Origin: Larkinella sp. C7
GTDB lineage: Bacteria; Bacteroidota; Bacteroidia; Cytophagales; Spirosomataceae
DNA: 64,000 bases
Reading direction: 5' to 3'
NCBI RefSeq assembly: GCF_006149005.1
Contig: NZ_VBSL01000018.1
Coordinates: 1 to 64,000, forward strand
Shown: in pieces, positions 25,126-35,029 of the stretch
Position numbering within the stretch: position 1 is the first letter of the stretch
Layout: the number at the start of each line of letters is the position of its first letter
The notes under the pieces: model-generated
Told to the model about the DNA's origin: nothing
The model's database searches: none
Seen by the model: only the letters and a program-made list of their open reading frames with translations
Made by a program: the position numbers and the translations under genes

Positions 25126-28100
25126 TTACGAATCAATAGGCACCTCCAGAATGATGGTTGTTCCGCGTTCACCGGAATCGACCAGTAATTTCGACTTCAG
25201 ATACGTGACCCGGGAGCGGATATTGCGCAGCCCGATTCCGGCGGGTTTGTTGTGCCCGGTTGCCGAATACCCCCGACCGTCGTCTTCGACCAATAAAGAT
25301 ACCTGTTGTGGGTAAAAAAGCAACTGAACGGTTATCTGCTTTGCCCGGGCGTGCCGGATGGCATTCTGAATGAGTTCAACCGCAATCCGGTAAATGGTCA
25401 GCTCCATTTCGTTGTCGAGTCGGCGTTCCGGGCCAAACGAGATGAACAGAAAGTAAATCCCGGAATTGGCTTCGACCCGGTTTACGGTTTCGTGCAGGGC
25501 TTCGGTCAGGCCGAGACGGGCAAACTCCGGGGGCATCAGGTTGTGGGAAATGTGCCGAAGGTCGCGAATCGCTTTTTCCATCAGCCTGATCGGCTGCAAC
25601 AGGGCATCGTCGGGTTCGTGAACGATTTCGAGTTGCACCTTAATGGCGGCCAGCGTCGATCCCAGGTCGTCGTGCAAATCGGCAGCCAGCCGTTGTCGTT
25701 CGCCCTCCTGCGCCTGCAAGACCTGTTTCATCTCGTGTCGTTGCCGACTCAGTTTCATCTGCGTGTAAAGTCGGACGGCAGTACCGGCCAGCAGGAGCAG
25801 GCTCAGGATGGACACCAGCCGAAACCCGGTTGTTTGCCACCACGGGGGATGAATGATGACCCGGATCGACGTTCCTTTTTCGTTCCAGACGCCATCGTTG
25901 TTCGATCCCTTGACCCGGAAAGTGTACGTTCCGGGATCCAGGTTGGTATAGCTCACATACCGTCGCGAGCCACTATACACCCAGTCTTTTTCCAGGCCTG
26001 CCAGTTGGTAGGCGTATTGATTTTTGGAAGGATTTACATAATTCAGGGCCGCGAATTCAAAGGAGAAAAAGTTTTCATCGTAGTTCAGGTGCAGGGTTCG
26101 GGCTTCTATTTGACCGGGGATGGGTTTGTCGAACAATTTGGCCTGCGTAATCACCACCGGCGGAACATGGCGGTTGGTCGTTAGCTGTCGGGGATCGAAC
26201 GCAACGAATCCATTCTCACCACCGAAGTACAGCACACCGGTTTTTCCCTTGCCATGGGCCTTTTTGAACCCGTCGCCGGGTAAACCATCACTGACATCAT
26301 AATTGATAAACGTCTTGTTGGCAAACGAAAACCGGGAGAGGCCCTTGGAGGTTCCCAACCACAACTGCCCCTGATTGTCTTCCTGAATGGAAAAAATGGA
26401 ATGATCGGCCAGCCCGTCGGCCTGCGTAAAGACCTGAAATGTTGCCGTTTCATACTCAAATCGGCACAGTCCTCCCCCGGCGGTCCCCAGCCAGAGGTTC
26501 CCTTTCGAATCCTGAAAGATGCTGGGAACGGCATCCGATGGCAGGCTGCCCGGTTTGCGACGATCCGGGCGGTAGTGGGTAAACTGCCCGGTTTTCCGAT
26601 CCAGCCGATTGAGCGCCACGCTCCCCGTCCCAATCCAGAGGTTTCCCCGCTTGTCTTCGCGGATCGAAAGCGCCCAGGCATCGCTGATTCCCATCGCGTT
26701 TTTTGGATTATACGCATAGTGGGTTACGTGGCCCGTTTTTCGGTCGAAGCTTTTGATCCCGTTGTTGGTGCCCAGCCAAAGCAGACCCTGGTGGTCTTCG
26801 TAAAGGGTGAAGATCGCGCCATTGCCACCGAGGCCCGGATAGCGGAGGGTGTCCTGCGTAAACGGAATGAACGTTTCCGTTTGCCGGTTGAACAGCGCCA
26901 GGTCGCCCTGGCTACCCACCCACAGGTTGCCGTCGCGGTCTTCAAGCAGGGCATTCACATGGCGATTCGGCTGCCCCTTTGGCTGGTTGGGGGCGAATTG
27001 GTACGTCTTAAAGCGGCCCGTTCGTTGGTCCAGCCGGTCTAACCCGGCCCCGGTGGCCAGCCAGACGATGCCGGAGCGGTCTTCCAGAATGGCATCGACG
27101 TACTTATTGCTCAGGGATGAAACCGGAGCGGGAAGCGGTCGGTAATGCTGGAACGGCTGCTGGCGGGGATGAGCCCGGTCAACGCCCTCCCCCCAAATGC
27201 TGACCCACAACAAACCGGATCGATCCACCAGGAGGGCGTTCACGAAAGGCCCACGCAGGCTCGCTGGATTTTCCGGGTCGTGCTGCACCTGCGTGAAGTG
27301 CGTGCGTTCGGAATTGAGCTGAAACAAACCCTGCGTGTTGGTGCCAATCCAAAGATTCCCCTGCTGATCTTCGGCAAAGTGCCTGAACTTTCGGTTGATG
27401 GTGGCATTGATGGCCAGCGATGGATCTGATGTGTACGGGTAATGCCTGAACGTCCCGCTTTTCCGGTCAAACCGGTTCAGCCCGTTTTCGGTGCTGATCC
27501 ACAACATACCCGCATGGTCTTCATACAGTTCCCGCACCTCATCGTGGCTCAGGCTGCGGGAATTGGCCGGGTCGTGCCGGTAGGTTGTAAAGCTAACGGA
27601 AGCGGTTTTTCCGGCTCCGGCCGGGTTGCGACTCATCCGGTGCAACCCCTGTTGACTACCTACCCACAGCGTTCCGGTTTTGTCGCGGTATATCGTGTTG
27701 ACTTCCGGGATTTTCCCGGTGGAAGACTTTTCGGCCAGCAAGGTCGCATAATTGAAGCGGGAATAGGTACCGGTTTTTTTGTCGAACTTCCGGAGTTCGG
27801 GCGTGCCGTTCGCTACCCACAGATTGCCCTCCCGATCTTCCGCAAGGGTGTTTATCGTTCCATGATGAAGGGTTTGGGGAGTAGGGCCGTAGCAGGTAAA
27901 GGTTTCAGTCTGTTTATCAAATTTACAAATTCCCTGCCCCATCAGGCCGAGCCAGAGGACGCCATCCCGGTCTTCCATCAACTGAATCACGGAATTGCCC
28001 GCGAGGGAGGTGGTATCTCCGGGAATCTTTTTGTAGGTGGTAAACGTGTAGCCGTCGTATTTGCTGAGTCCATTGTCGGTCGCAAACCACATATACCCCT

Positions 28101-28251
28101 GGCGGTCCTGAAGCAGGGCATACACCACATTATTGGCCAGCCCCTGGTTGATGCCCAGGTGTTCGAAGCGGAGCTGGCGGGCCGTCTGGGCGTGGCTCCA
28201 GACGCTCAACGAGCAAATGAACAGGAGGGCGATACACCACAGACGGGTCAT
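25126..28251 (-). CDS. Two-component regulator-propeller histidine kinase
   Basis: About 1041 residues from the ATG at 28251 (signal peptide ending WSHAQ); a start at 28290 is open but overlaps the peptidase gene. About 14 regulator-propeller repeats (pattern DRxGxLWxG, such as DRDGVLWLGLMGQG, EDREGNLWVAN) fill about 30-690, followed by a Y_Y_Y domain (about 690-760), a membrane span, and a HisKA_3 kinase with phosphoacceptor His near 860 (AADLHDDLGSTLAAIKVQLE), N box ELIQNAIRHA and G boxes VEDDGRGY and GIGLRNIRSR. Unlike hybrid HTCS sensors, it has no fused receiver or AraC domain. The periplasmic propeller should bind an unknown ligand, often a glycan in related systems; here it sits after a secreted peptidase. 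Confidence 0.95.
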   Translation of the reverse strand: MTRLWCIALLFICSLSVWSHAQTARQLRFEHLGINQGLANNVVYALLQDRQGYMWFATDNGLSKYDGYTFTTYKKIPGDTTSLAGNSVIQLMEDRDGVLWLGLMGQGICKFDKQTETFTCYGPTPQTLHHGTINTLAEDREGNLWVANGTPELRKFDKKTGTYSRFNYATLLAEKSSTGKIPEVNTIYRDKTGTLWVGSQQGLHRMSRNPAGAGKTASVSFTTYRHDPANSRSLSHDEVRELYEDHAGMLWISTENGLNRFDRKSGTFRHYPYTSDPSLAINATINRKFRHFAEDQQGNLWIGTNTQGLFQLNSERTHFTQVQHDPENPASLRGPFVNALLVDRSGLLWVSIWGEGVDRAHPRQQPFQHYRPLPAPVSSLSNKYVDAILEDRSGIVWLATGAGLDRLDQRTGRFKTYQFAPNQPKGQPNRHVNALLEDRDGNLWVGSQGDLALFNRQTETFIPFTQDTLRYPGLGGNGAIFTLYEDHQGLLWLGTNNGIKSFDRKTGHVTHYAYNPKNAMGISDAWALSIREDKRGNLWIGTGSVALNRLDRKTGQFTHYRPDRRKPGSLPSDAVPSIFQDSKGNLWLGTAGGGLCRFEYETATFQVFTQADGLADHSIFSIQEDNQGQLWLGTSKGLSRFSFANKTFINYDVSDGLPGDGFKKAHGKGKTGVLYFGGENGFVAFDPRQLTTNRHVPPVVITQAKLFDKPIPGQIEARTLHLNYDENFFSFEFAALNYVNPSKNQYAYQLAGLEKDWVYSGSRRYVSYTNLDPGTYTFRVKGSNNDGVWNEKGTSIRVIIHPPWWQTTGFRLVSILSLLLLAGTAVRLYTQMKLSRQRHEMKQVLQAQEGERQRLAADLHDDLGSTLAAIKVQLEIVHEPDDALLQPIRLMEKAIRDLRHISHNLMPPEFARLGLTEALHETVNRVEANSGIYFLFISFGPERRLDNEMELTIYRIAVELIQNAIRHARAKQITVQLLFYPQQVSLLVEDDGRGYSATGHNKPAGIGLRNIRSRVTYLKSKLLVDSGERGTTIILEVPIDS

Positions 28252-28276
28252 GGCAGCGGTTTTGGGGCTAGCTCCA

Positions 28277-31108
28277 TCAATCGGTTTCAATCACTACCTT
28301 GACCGTATGAACTTGTCCGGCAGTCGAAAGCCGCAACAGGTACAGACCCGGAGCGGTTTTCAGCCTGACCGGCACTGGCCCCACCGGTCTGCTGGCGTAG
28401 GAACGGCTGTAGACTTTGCGGCCCAGGTTATCCACCACCTCCAGCTCTCCCGACCGGAACGCATCGGGCCACTCCACCCAGAACGTCCCGTTGCCGGGAT
28501 TTGGGTACACCTTCAAGGTTCCCGGCATCGGCTCCACGGCTGTGATGATCATCGGGTCCGAGTCGTTGTAGCATCCCTTATCCGTCACCCGAACACGGTA
28601 GGTTCCGGCCCCCGGATTGCGCAAAAGCTGCCGGGTCGAATCGGGTAACGGATTTCCGTCCCGAAACCACTGGTTATTAACCGGGCTGCTCGACCGGAAT
28701 CCGGCATTTTCCAACGTGATGGTCGGTTTAGGCGGTTTTGGGTTAAAGGTCAGTGTGGCATAGGCCGAAACGGGGCCTTCCAGATTTCCGCGTTTGGGTA
28801 GAACGGCCACCGTTGCATTCTGCCTGTAAACCCGGCTGTTGCTGGTGGTCACCACGGATGCGCCGTCCTTCGTCAACCAGGTATAGGAACTAAAATTTTC
28901 GGGGGCTTTCACCACGATGCTGTCGCCTTCGCAGGCCGGGTTGCTGCCCGTTACTGTCAAAACCGCTTGTTCGATGCGGATTGAAACTGGTTTTGACACC
29001 GCTGAACACCCGTTTTTGACGACGCGAACAGAATAGTCGGCCAGCAAAAGGGGCCGGGCCGTGTCCTGCGTGGTTTCCTGCCAGCGTTCGCCATTGATGA
29101 ACCAACTGAAACCACCGGTAAAAGCCCCTGCGGGCGTTACGCGCAGCCGGTAGCGATCCGGGAAGGTTTCGACCGTTAACACCGGCGTTTCAGGCCCCGG
29201 TTTTTCCGTGATGGTCATGGCTTCACTGCTCACCTCCTGTCCGCATTGGTTGGCTTTTGCGGTGTAACTGCCGCCCTGACTCACCACCAGTTTTCGGCTT
29301 TTGGGCGTAGTGATTTCCTGCCCGTTGCGGAACCAGCGGAAGTCGGTGAAGGTCTCGGGAACACTGAGCGAAACCGTATCGCCGGGACACAGTGACAGCG
29401 AACCGGCTGCTGAAATCACCAGCGGTTCGGCATTCGTACAGGGCGGATCGAGCAAGAGGAGCGGGTCGCCCAAAAGATACTGGCTGATGTCAGAATGAAA
29501 GCCATAGCGGTAGGCATCGCTGACATAAGCGCCCTTGGCGAATGAATGAAAGGGTTGTTTTTCTTTAAAGCTTTCCAGCAGTGGGGATTCATTATCGTAA
29601 GAAAAAATGCCAATGGGTACCGAATAGGCTTTGACAAACAGCGTATTGCCTTTACTCAGATAGGTACCGGCGAGATAATCCTGTGCATCCACCGCACCGA
29701 CTGAACAGGAGTTAAAATCGAACAACAACGTATTCAGTTTTTCAAGATTACGAATGTCGTTGGTTCCAATTCCGAAATAATGCAACAAAGGGGTACCGTG
29801 GCCCATGTAGTAGACAATCTCGAATGAGTTGGTGCTTAGTTTTTTAAGATAATCCTGACGCCAGCTTTCATCGGGACCGTGGTATTCGGCGCCGTATTTT
29901 TGGGCAACGTTGATGGTGTCATTATTTTTCCAACGCCCGGTCAGCTCCTCTATTTTTTGGGGATAGCTACCGTCATGTCGAAAGGTGTCGGCCAGCAGGA
30001 CTTTTTTGTCAAATTTGAGTTTGCCGGTTTTAAATTGATGCAGTTTTTCAAAATACCGCAAGATGTATTCTTTCGCGCCTTCTTCGCGGGTGGGCACGAT
30101 GGCACCGTAGGAAACATCGAGGGTGGTAGACTGGAAATAGGTAGAAGCAATATCGTTGGGAATGCCCTCTTCTCCAATGAGTTGGCAAGGGTATCTTCGG
30201 TTTATAAAAACGTTCTCTTTCGCATCAAACGGATAATCCTGCGTTAGAATCCTGGCATATACACTGATGCTGGAAACGTGCGTAACACCACCCGGCACCT
30301 CCTGATTAGTTTTGGGGTCAATCTGGTAAGACCGAACATAGGTACTGGCATTTCGGCCAATGAAAAATAAATAATGGAGCGGAGCCGCTGAATCGAAATA
30401 CCGGCTCTTGATCTGCTCATAGAGTTTGCCTTTCTCAGCAGCGTCAATGGAGAGATAATACGGTTCAAAAATAAGGCCTGGATCGGCGCGGAGGGCATCG
30501 GCTTTGTAAACCGCCAGCGCCTGTTCGATCTGCGCATCGTTTTGATACGCCTTATCCAGCACCAGCAGGACTTTTTTAGGGCGTTTCGGGGCAGGCCCGG
30601 TTTTGTAATGTCCCTGGGCAATCTCATTTCCATCGCATCCGGTCCAGTGGGTGAGGGCGAAATAATAGTCGGTATTTTCTTTCAATCCGCCTACCGGTAC
30701 CTGTAGCGTTCGGGTGGTCTTGTCGAGAGCCGTATTGGAAATAAAAAGTATGTTGGCAGGTGCTCGAAAGTCAGTCGATGTTTTGATCGACAAGGTAAAC
30801 CAGGTGGAACTAGCCAGATTGACGTCTGCATCAAATAGTATTGAAACCATCACCGTATTGGAAGGCCGTCGTGAATCAGCCGTCACCGACATCACCCCAT
30901 TCTGCGCCTTTCGGGCGGCTGAGGAAGAAGACATTGCTTCTTTATGAATCTGATACAAACCGTGCTGATCGGGTCGAACCGAAAAGGATTGCGCAAAAAG
31001 GAGAGAGGGGACAAGCAACAGAAGACAAAGGCCGAAGAAAAAGCCTTTAAAACCCCTGCTTCTGGCTGAATGAGATACCCTATGGGGATTCGCTGGTAGA
31101 GTTTCCAT
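28277..31108 (-). CDS. C25-family (gingipain-like) peptidase with type IX secretion sorting domain
   Basis: 943 residues. A signal peptide (about 1-40) precedes the C25 peptidase domain; the catalytic dyad is His in YYMGHGTPLL (about 436) and Cys in FDFNSCSVG (about 467). Ig-like or PKD-like modules follow (about 560-850). The C-terminal 80 residues (from about 861, LKVYPNPGNGTFWVEW to the end) are a type A sorting domain that directs export by the type IX secretion system and anchoring at the surface. Gingipain-like enzymes cleave proteins outside the cell. PorU, the sortase of that pathway, is also C25, but PorU carries no such sorting domain, so this is more likely a cargo peptidase. Likely the first gene of the operon with the propeller kinase, 25 bases downstream. 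Confidence 0.93.
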   Translation of the reverse strand: METLPANPHRVSHSARSRGFKGFFFGLCLLLLVPSLLFAQSFSVRPDQHGLYQIHKEAMSSSSAARKAQNGVMSVTADSRRPSNTVMVSILFDADVNLASSTWFTLSIKTSTDFRAPANILFISNTALDKTTRTLQVPVGGLKENTDYYFALTHWTGCDGNEIAQGHYKTGPAPKRPKKVLLVLDKAYQNDAQIEQALAVYKADALRADPGLIFEPYYLSIDAAEKGKLYEQIKSRYFDSAAPLHYLFFIGRNASTYVRSYQIDPKTNQEVPGGVTHVSSISVYARILTQDYPFDAKENVFINRRYPCQLIGEEGIPNDIASTYFQSTTLDVSYGAIVPTREEGAKEYILRYFEKLHQFKTGKLKFDKKVLLADTFRHDGSYPQKIEELTGRWKNNDTINVAQKYGAEYHGPDESWRQDYLKKLSTNSFEIVYYMGHGTPLLHYFGIGTNDIRNLEKLNTLLFDFNSCSVGAVDAQDYLAGTYLSKGNTLFVKAYSVPIGIFSYDNESPLLESFKEKQPFHSFAKGAYVSDAYRYGFHSDISQYLLGDPLLLLDPPCTNAEPLVISAAGSLSLCPGDTVSLSVPETFTDFRWFRNGQEITTPKSRKLVVSQGGSYTAKANQCGQEVSSEAMTITEKPGPETPVLTVETFPDRYRLRVTPAGAFTGGFSWFINGERWQETTQDTARPLLLADYSVRVVKNGCSAVSKPVSIRIEQAVLTVTGSNPACEGDSIVVKAPENFSSYTWLTKDGASVVTTSNSRVYRQNATVAVLPKRGNLEGPVSAYATLTFNPKPPKPTITLENAGFRSSSPVNNQWFRDGNPLPDSTRQLLRNPGAGTYRVRVTDKGCYNDSDPMIITAVEPMPGTLKVYPNPGNGTFWVEWPDAFRSGELEVVDNLGRKVYSRSYASRPVGPVPVRLKTAPGLYLLRLSTAGQVHTVKVVIETD

Positions 31109-31209
31109 ACAGACAGGATTCCGGTTTTCAGGAAAGGGTTTGGCTGATTACCTGATAAAGTTACAAATAATCCTATCTATCTATAAAATGGTAACAAAAT
31201 ACCAGTAAT

Positions 31210-31230
31210 CGTAAACTAAAAACCGTAAAC
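31210..31230. repeat. Period-7 half element
   Basis: Three seven-base units, CGTAAAC, TAAAAAC and CGTAAAC, between the C25 gene and the M20 gene, with no complementary arm nearby. Short, so weaker than the others. Confidence 0.5.
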
Positions 31231-31236
31231 CGGCGA

Positions 31237-32697
31237 TCAATTCTGGCTGTTCCTGATCAGCGTGGCGTAGAACCGGATCATGTTCCGGTAGTCTTTCAGG
31301 CTGATCCGTTCGTTGGTGCCGTGAACCCGCTGGGTGTCTTCGTCGTTCATGGGCGTGGGCGAAAACCGGTAGATTTGCGGACAAACCCGGGCGTAAAACC
31401 GGGAATCCGTGCCGCCCAGCGTTAGATACGGCGTGACGATGGTTTCGGGAAAAACCCCCTTGATGGTGCGGTGAATCCGTTCGAAACCGAGCGCATTCGG
31501 ATCCGAAACCGGTGAAGGCTGGCTGATGAATTTTTTCAGCACATTGACCTGAATCCGCTCATCATCAATGACTTCCTTTACGCGTTCGGCAACGGTTTCC
31601 ACGGTTTCGCCGGGCAGAATCCGGAAGTTAATCGTCGCCGTGGCTTCAATCGGCAGCACGTTGTCTTTCACACCCGCCTGAAAAATGGTGGGCGCGGTAG
31701 TGGTCCGAAGCGTCGCATTGCCAGAATTCGACTGCGCCATGATGCGGGTGATGAGGGGCGCAAACAACCACTGGTTGGCAAACACGATCCGTTGTCCAAA
31801 CGGCATTTCGGGACCGATATACGTAAACATCTGATCCAGTCCCGCGTCCAGCCGCGCCGGAAACGGGTTCTTTTCCAGTTTGCTCACCGCTTCGGCCACC
31901 AGCCCGATGCTGGTCTGTTTCGGCGGCATCGACGAATGTCCGCCCTTGCTGACGGTCGTCAATTCGATGCTGGCATAACCTTTTTCACCGATTCCGATGA
32001 GCGCGACCGGTTTGGGCAGGCCCGGAATACCGTCGGTTTTAATCACACCACCTTCGTCCAGCACGTATTCCAGCGTGATTTTGCGCCGTTCCAGTTCGGC
32101 AGCCATGGTTTGGGCGCCCCGAAAACCGGTAACTTCTTCGTCCTGTCCGTAGGCCAGCATGATCGTCCGTTCGGGCTGAAAACCGGTAGCGAGCAGTCCT
32201 TCCACGGCTTCGAGTTGCGCCATGACGCTGCTTTTGTCGTCCAGTGTGCCCCGGCCATACAGAAAACCGCCTTCCAACAACCCGTCGAACGGTGGTCGTT
32301 TCCACATTTTCTGGGTGCCCTGAATCACCGGAACGACGTCGTAATGCCCCGTCAGCAACACCGGTTTTAGCGCCGGATTACGGCCTTTCCATTCGTAGAG
32401 TAACCCGTACTGGTTAAACGTCTCCCGTTTGAGCTGGCTATGGATTCGCGGGAACGATTGCTGGAGCAGGCCGAGGAATTGTTCAAACTGCGTGGTATCC
32501 GTCAGCGACGCATCGGAATAAGAAACCGTCCGCAGCCGCAACGCAGCCACCAGCCGGTTCACGGCCGAATCGCCCACCGCAACGGCTGCTGCGGGTGGAA
32601 CATCGCTCAGTTGCTTCGAAGAAAAGCGGAGGGTGTTGACCAGCAGAACAAGCAGCAGGACAGCCAATCCAATCAGGAGCCAGCGGAGTCGTTTCAT
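31237..32697 (-). CDS. M20-family peptidase, PM20D1/carboxypeptidase S-like
   Basis: 486 residues with an N-terminal membrane anchor (LLIGLAVLLLVLLVNTL, about 5-22). Zinc motifs LLTGHYDVVPV (about 113-123), GRGTLDDKSSVMAQLEAVEG and YGQDEEVTGFRGAQ give the two-metal site. This branch resembles the long M20 peptidases such as yeast carboxypeptidase S and mammalian PM20D1. It should cleave small peptides or N-acyl amino acids outside the inner membrane; substrate not inferable. Just downstream of the DUF58 gene (5 bases), so the same minus-strand operon from 36271 probably runs through it. Confidence 0.92.
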   Translation of the reverse strand: MKRLRWLLIGLAVLLLVLLVNTLRFSSKQLSDVPPAAAVAVGDSAVNRLVAALRLRTVSYSDASLTDTTQFEQFLGLLQQSFPRIHSQLKRETFNQYGLLYEWKGRNPALKPVLLTGHYDVVPVIQGTQKMWKRPPFDGLLEGGFLYGRGTLDDKSSVMAQLEAVEGLLATGFQPERTIMLAYGQDEEVTGFRGAQTMAAELERRKITLEYVLDEGGVIKTDGIPGLPKPVALIGIGEKGYASIELTTVSKGGHSSMPPKQTSIGLVAEAVSKLEKNPFPARLDAGLDQMFTYIGPEMPFGQRIVFANQWLFAPLITRIMAQSNSGNATLRTTTAPTIFQAGVKDNVLPIEATATINFRILPGETVETVAERVKEVIDDERIQVNVLKKFISQPSPVSDPNALGFERIHRTIKGVFPETIVTPYLTLGGTDSRFYARVCPQIYRFSPTPMNDEDTQRVHGTNERISLKDYRNMIRFYATLIRNSQN

Positions 32698-32702
32698 TTT
32701 TT

Positions 32703-34043
32703 CTAAATCATGCCCCGGGCTTTCAGTTCCAGGTATTTGTTGACGGTGTCGGCGGTCAGGTTCTGCGGAGCGGTCAGAATGGCCTGAATACCGTATTGTT
32801 GTAATTCTTTGACAATGAGTTTCTTTTCGTAATAAAACTTCTCGGCAATGGTTTTCTGGTAGATTTCTTCCGTCGAATTGGCCGGGCGGTCCAATAACGT
32901 TTTCAATTCGGTATTTTCAAAGAAAACGACGATCAGCAGGTGGTCTTTGGCCATCCGGCGCAGATACGGCAGTTGCCGACGCAGGGCGTTAACCGTCTCA
33001 AAATTAGTGAATAACAGCAATAAACTCCGCTGGCGGATGTGTCGGCGAAGGTTGGTGTACAAGGCTTCGTAATCCGACTCCAGAAACCGGGTTTTCTGCC
33101 GGTATAACACTTCCAGGATCTTCTGCATGTGGCCCGGCCGTCGCTCGGCGGGTACCAGTTGTCCGATCTGTTCCGAGAACGTCAGCAGCCCGGCGCGGTC
33201 CTGTTTGAGCAGGGCGATGTTGCTCAGAACGAGCGTCGCGTTGATGGCATAATCCAGCAAACTGAGTCCTTCAAACGGCGATTTCATGACGCGGCCCTTG
33301 TCGATGAGGCAATAAATGGCCTGCGATTTTTCGTCCCAGAAGGCGTTCACCATCAGGTCGCTCCGGCGGGCGGTGGCTTTCCAGTTGATCGTCCGGACGT
33401 CGTCGCCCCGGTTGTAGGCCCGTACCTGTTCAAATTCCATGCTGTGTCCGATGCGCCGGACTTTCTTGATGCCTACTTCGCTTAACCGGTTCGAGATGGC
33501 CAGCAATTCATACTGCCGCATTTGGAGGAACGATGGAAAAACCGCCACCATCTTGTCCTGCGAAAACTGGTAGCGCCGTTTCAGCAGCCGCAGGGGCGTC
33601 ATTGCGTAGACGTTCACCGCGCCGAAATGATATTCTCCCCGTTTGGTTGGCCGCAGTTCGTAGCGCAGCGCTTTGGTTTCGTTGGGCTTCAGCGTGGCCG
33701 TAAACAGCACATCCCGTTTCTGAAACTGGAACGGGATTTCGTCGATGATTTCGACCTTTGCCGGAAAGGAATAGCGGTTTTCGAGGTAAATGGTCACCGG
33801 GTTTTCGTCGCCGTTCGAGAGCCGGTCGGGGAGTTCGCGTCGGGCAAAAAAAGCCGCCCGTTGGGTTGGGTTTCGAAACAGCAGGATGCCGTCCAGCAGA
33901 CACAGGGCCACCAAAACTGCCAGCAGCAGTTTGACAAATGGGAATAGCACTGGAAAAACGTACGCCAGAATGAACAGCAATACGAACGCGATCAGCAACA
34001 GCCAGACGCGAATTGAAACGTAGAGCGCGCGGAAAATGGTCAT
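32703..34043 (-). CDS. DUF58 protein
   Basis: 446 residues. Two N-terminal membrane spans (about 12-32 and 36-55) are followed by a beta-rich part and the DUF58 core, with RAYNRGDDVRTINWKATARR (about 208-227), the family signature, and a vWA-like C-terminal half (QAIYCLIDKGRVMKSPFEGL). Overlaps the MoxR gene by 4 bases. DUF58, MoxR and DUF4350 form a well-known conserved module, thought to assemble or remodel membrane complexes; exact function in this phylum unknown. Confidence 0.94.
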   Translation of the reverse strand: MTIFRALYVSIRVWLLLIAFVLLFILAYVFPVLFPFVKLLLAVLVALCLLDGILLFRNPTQRAAFFARRELPDRLSNGDENPVTIYLENRYSFPAKVEIIDEIPFQFQKRDVLFTATLKPNETKALRYELRPTKRGEYHFGAVNVYAMTPLRLLKRRYQFSQDKMVAVFPSFLQMRQYELLAISNRLSEVGIKKVRRIGHSMEFEQVRAYNRGDDVRTINWKATARRSDLMVNAFWDEKSQAIYCLIDKGRVMKSPFEGLSLLDYAINATLVLSNIALLKQDRAGLLTFSEQIGQLVPAERRPGHMQKILEVLYRQKTRFLESDYEALYTNLRRHIRQRSLLLLFTNFETVNALRRQLPYLRRMAKDHLLIVVFFENTELKTLLDRPANSTEEIYQKTIAEKFYYEKKLIVKELQQYGIQAILTAPQNLTADTVNKYLELKARGMI

Positions 34044-35014
34044 CGCGGCACCTCAATCTTCTGCACCACCTGACCAATCACTTCATCCGCCGTACCGCCT
34101 TCCATTTCGCGTTCGGGGGTAAGCAACACGCGGTGACGCAACACCGGCGCGGCCAGTTCCTGCACGTCTTCGGGCGTGACGAAGTCGCGGCCCCGGAGTG
34201 TGGCGAGGGCTTTGGAACTGTTCAGAAGCGCCACCGAAGCCCGGGGCGAGGCACCCAGAAACAGTGATTTGTGCGTGCGCGTACTTTGAACGATCTGAGC
34301 AATGTATTCGAACAATTTATCTTCGATGTGAACGCGGTGAACCTGAGACCGCAACGCCTGCAACTGATCCGCCGTCAGCGACGCCTGAACCGCTTCAACC
34401 GCGTCGGCCAGATTCCGGCGTTCGTGGTGGCCTTTCAGGATGTTCACTTCTTCCAGCACGTTGGGATAGCCGACGACGACTTTGAACAGAAACCGGTCGA
34501 GCTGGGCTTCGGGCAGCCGGTAGGTCCCTTCCTGCTCGACGGGGTTTTGCGTCGCCAGCACCAGAAATGGGTCGGCCAGCAGATACGTGATGCCGTCGTT
34601 GGTAGCCTGCCGCTCTTCCATCACCTCAAACAAAGCCGCCTGCGTTTTGGCCGGGGCGCGGTTGATTTCGTCGATCAGCACGATGTTGGAGAAAATCGGA
34701 CCCCGGCGGTATTCAAAATCCGTGGTTTTGGGGTTGAAAATGGACGTTCCCAAAACGTCGGACGGCATCAGGTCAGGCGTAAACTGAATCCGGCTGAAAT
34801 CGACCGAAATGGTTTTGGCCAGTAGTTTGGCAATCAGCGTTTTGGCTACACCCGGAACGCCTTCGATCAGCACGTGGCCGTCGGCGAGCAAGGCCGTCAG
34901 GAGCAGATCGATGGTTTGGTGTTGCCCGACGATGACCTTGCCGATTTCGGCCCGGATGGCATCGACGGCGGTTTTGAGTTCGGTTAAATCCAAGCGGTTT
35001 TCGTAGGGAGACAT
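34040..35014 (-). CDS. MoxR-family AAA ATPase
   Basis: 324 residues. Walker [17 protein letters not shown] (about 42-57), Walker [21 protein letters not shown] (about 111-130), sensor region [20 protein letters not shown] and the arginine finger region [13 protein letters not shown] are all clear. MoxR proteins are chaperone-like ATPases for activation of metal-binding or vWA-domain partners; here the partner is probably the DUF58 protein encoded directly downstream. Confidence 0.96.
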   Translation of the reverse strand: MSPYENRLDLTELKTAVDAIRAEIGKVIVGQHQTIDLLLTALLADGHVLIEGVPGVAKTLIAKLLAKTISVDFSRIQFTPDLMPSDVLGTSIFNPKTTDFEYRRGPIFSNIVLIDEINRAPAKTQAALFEVMEERQATNDGITYLLADPFLVLATQNPVEQEGTYRLPEAQLDRFLFKVVVGYPNVLEEVNILKGHHERRNLADAVEAVQASLTADQLQALRSQVHRVHIEDKLFEYIAQIVQSTRTHKSLFLGASPRASVALLNSSKALATLRGRDFVTPEDVQELAAPVLRHRVLLTPEREMEGGTADEVIGQVVQKIEVPR

Positions 35015-35029
35015 GGTGTGAATTCGCAG

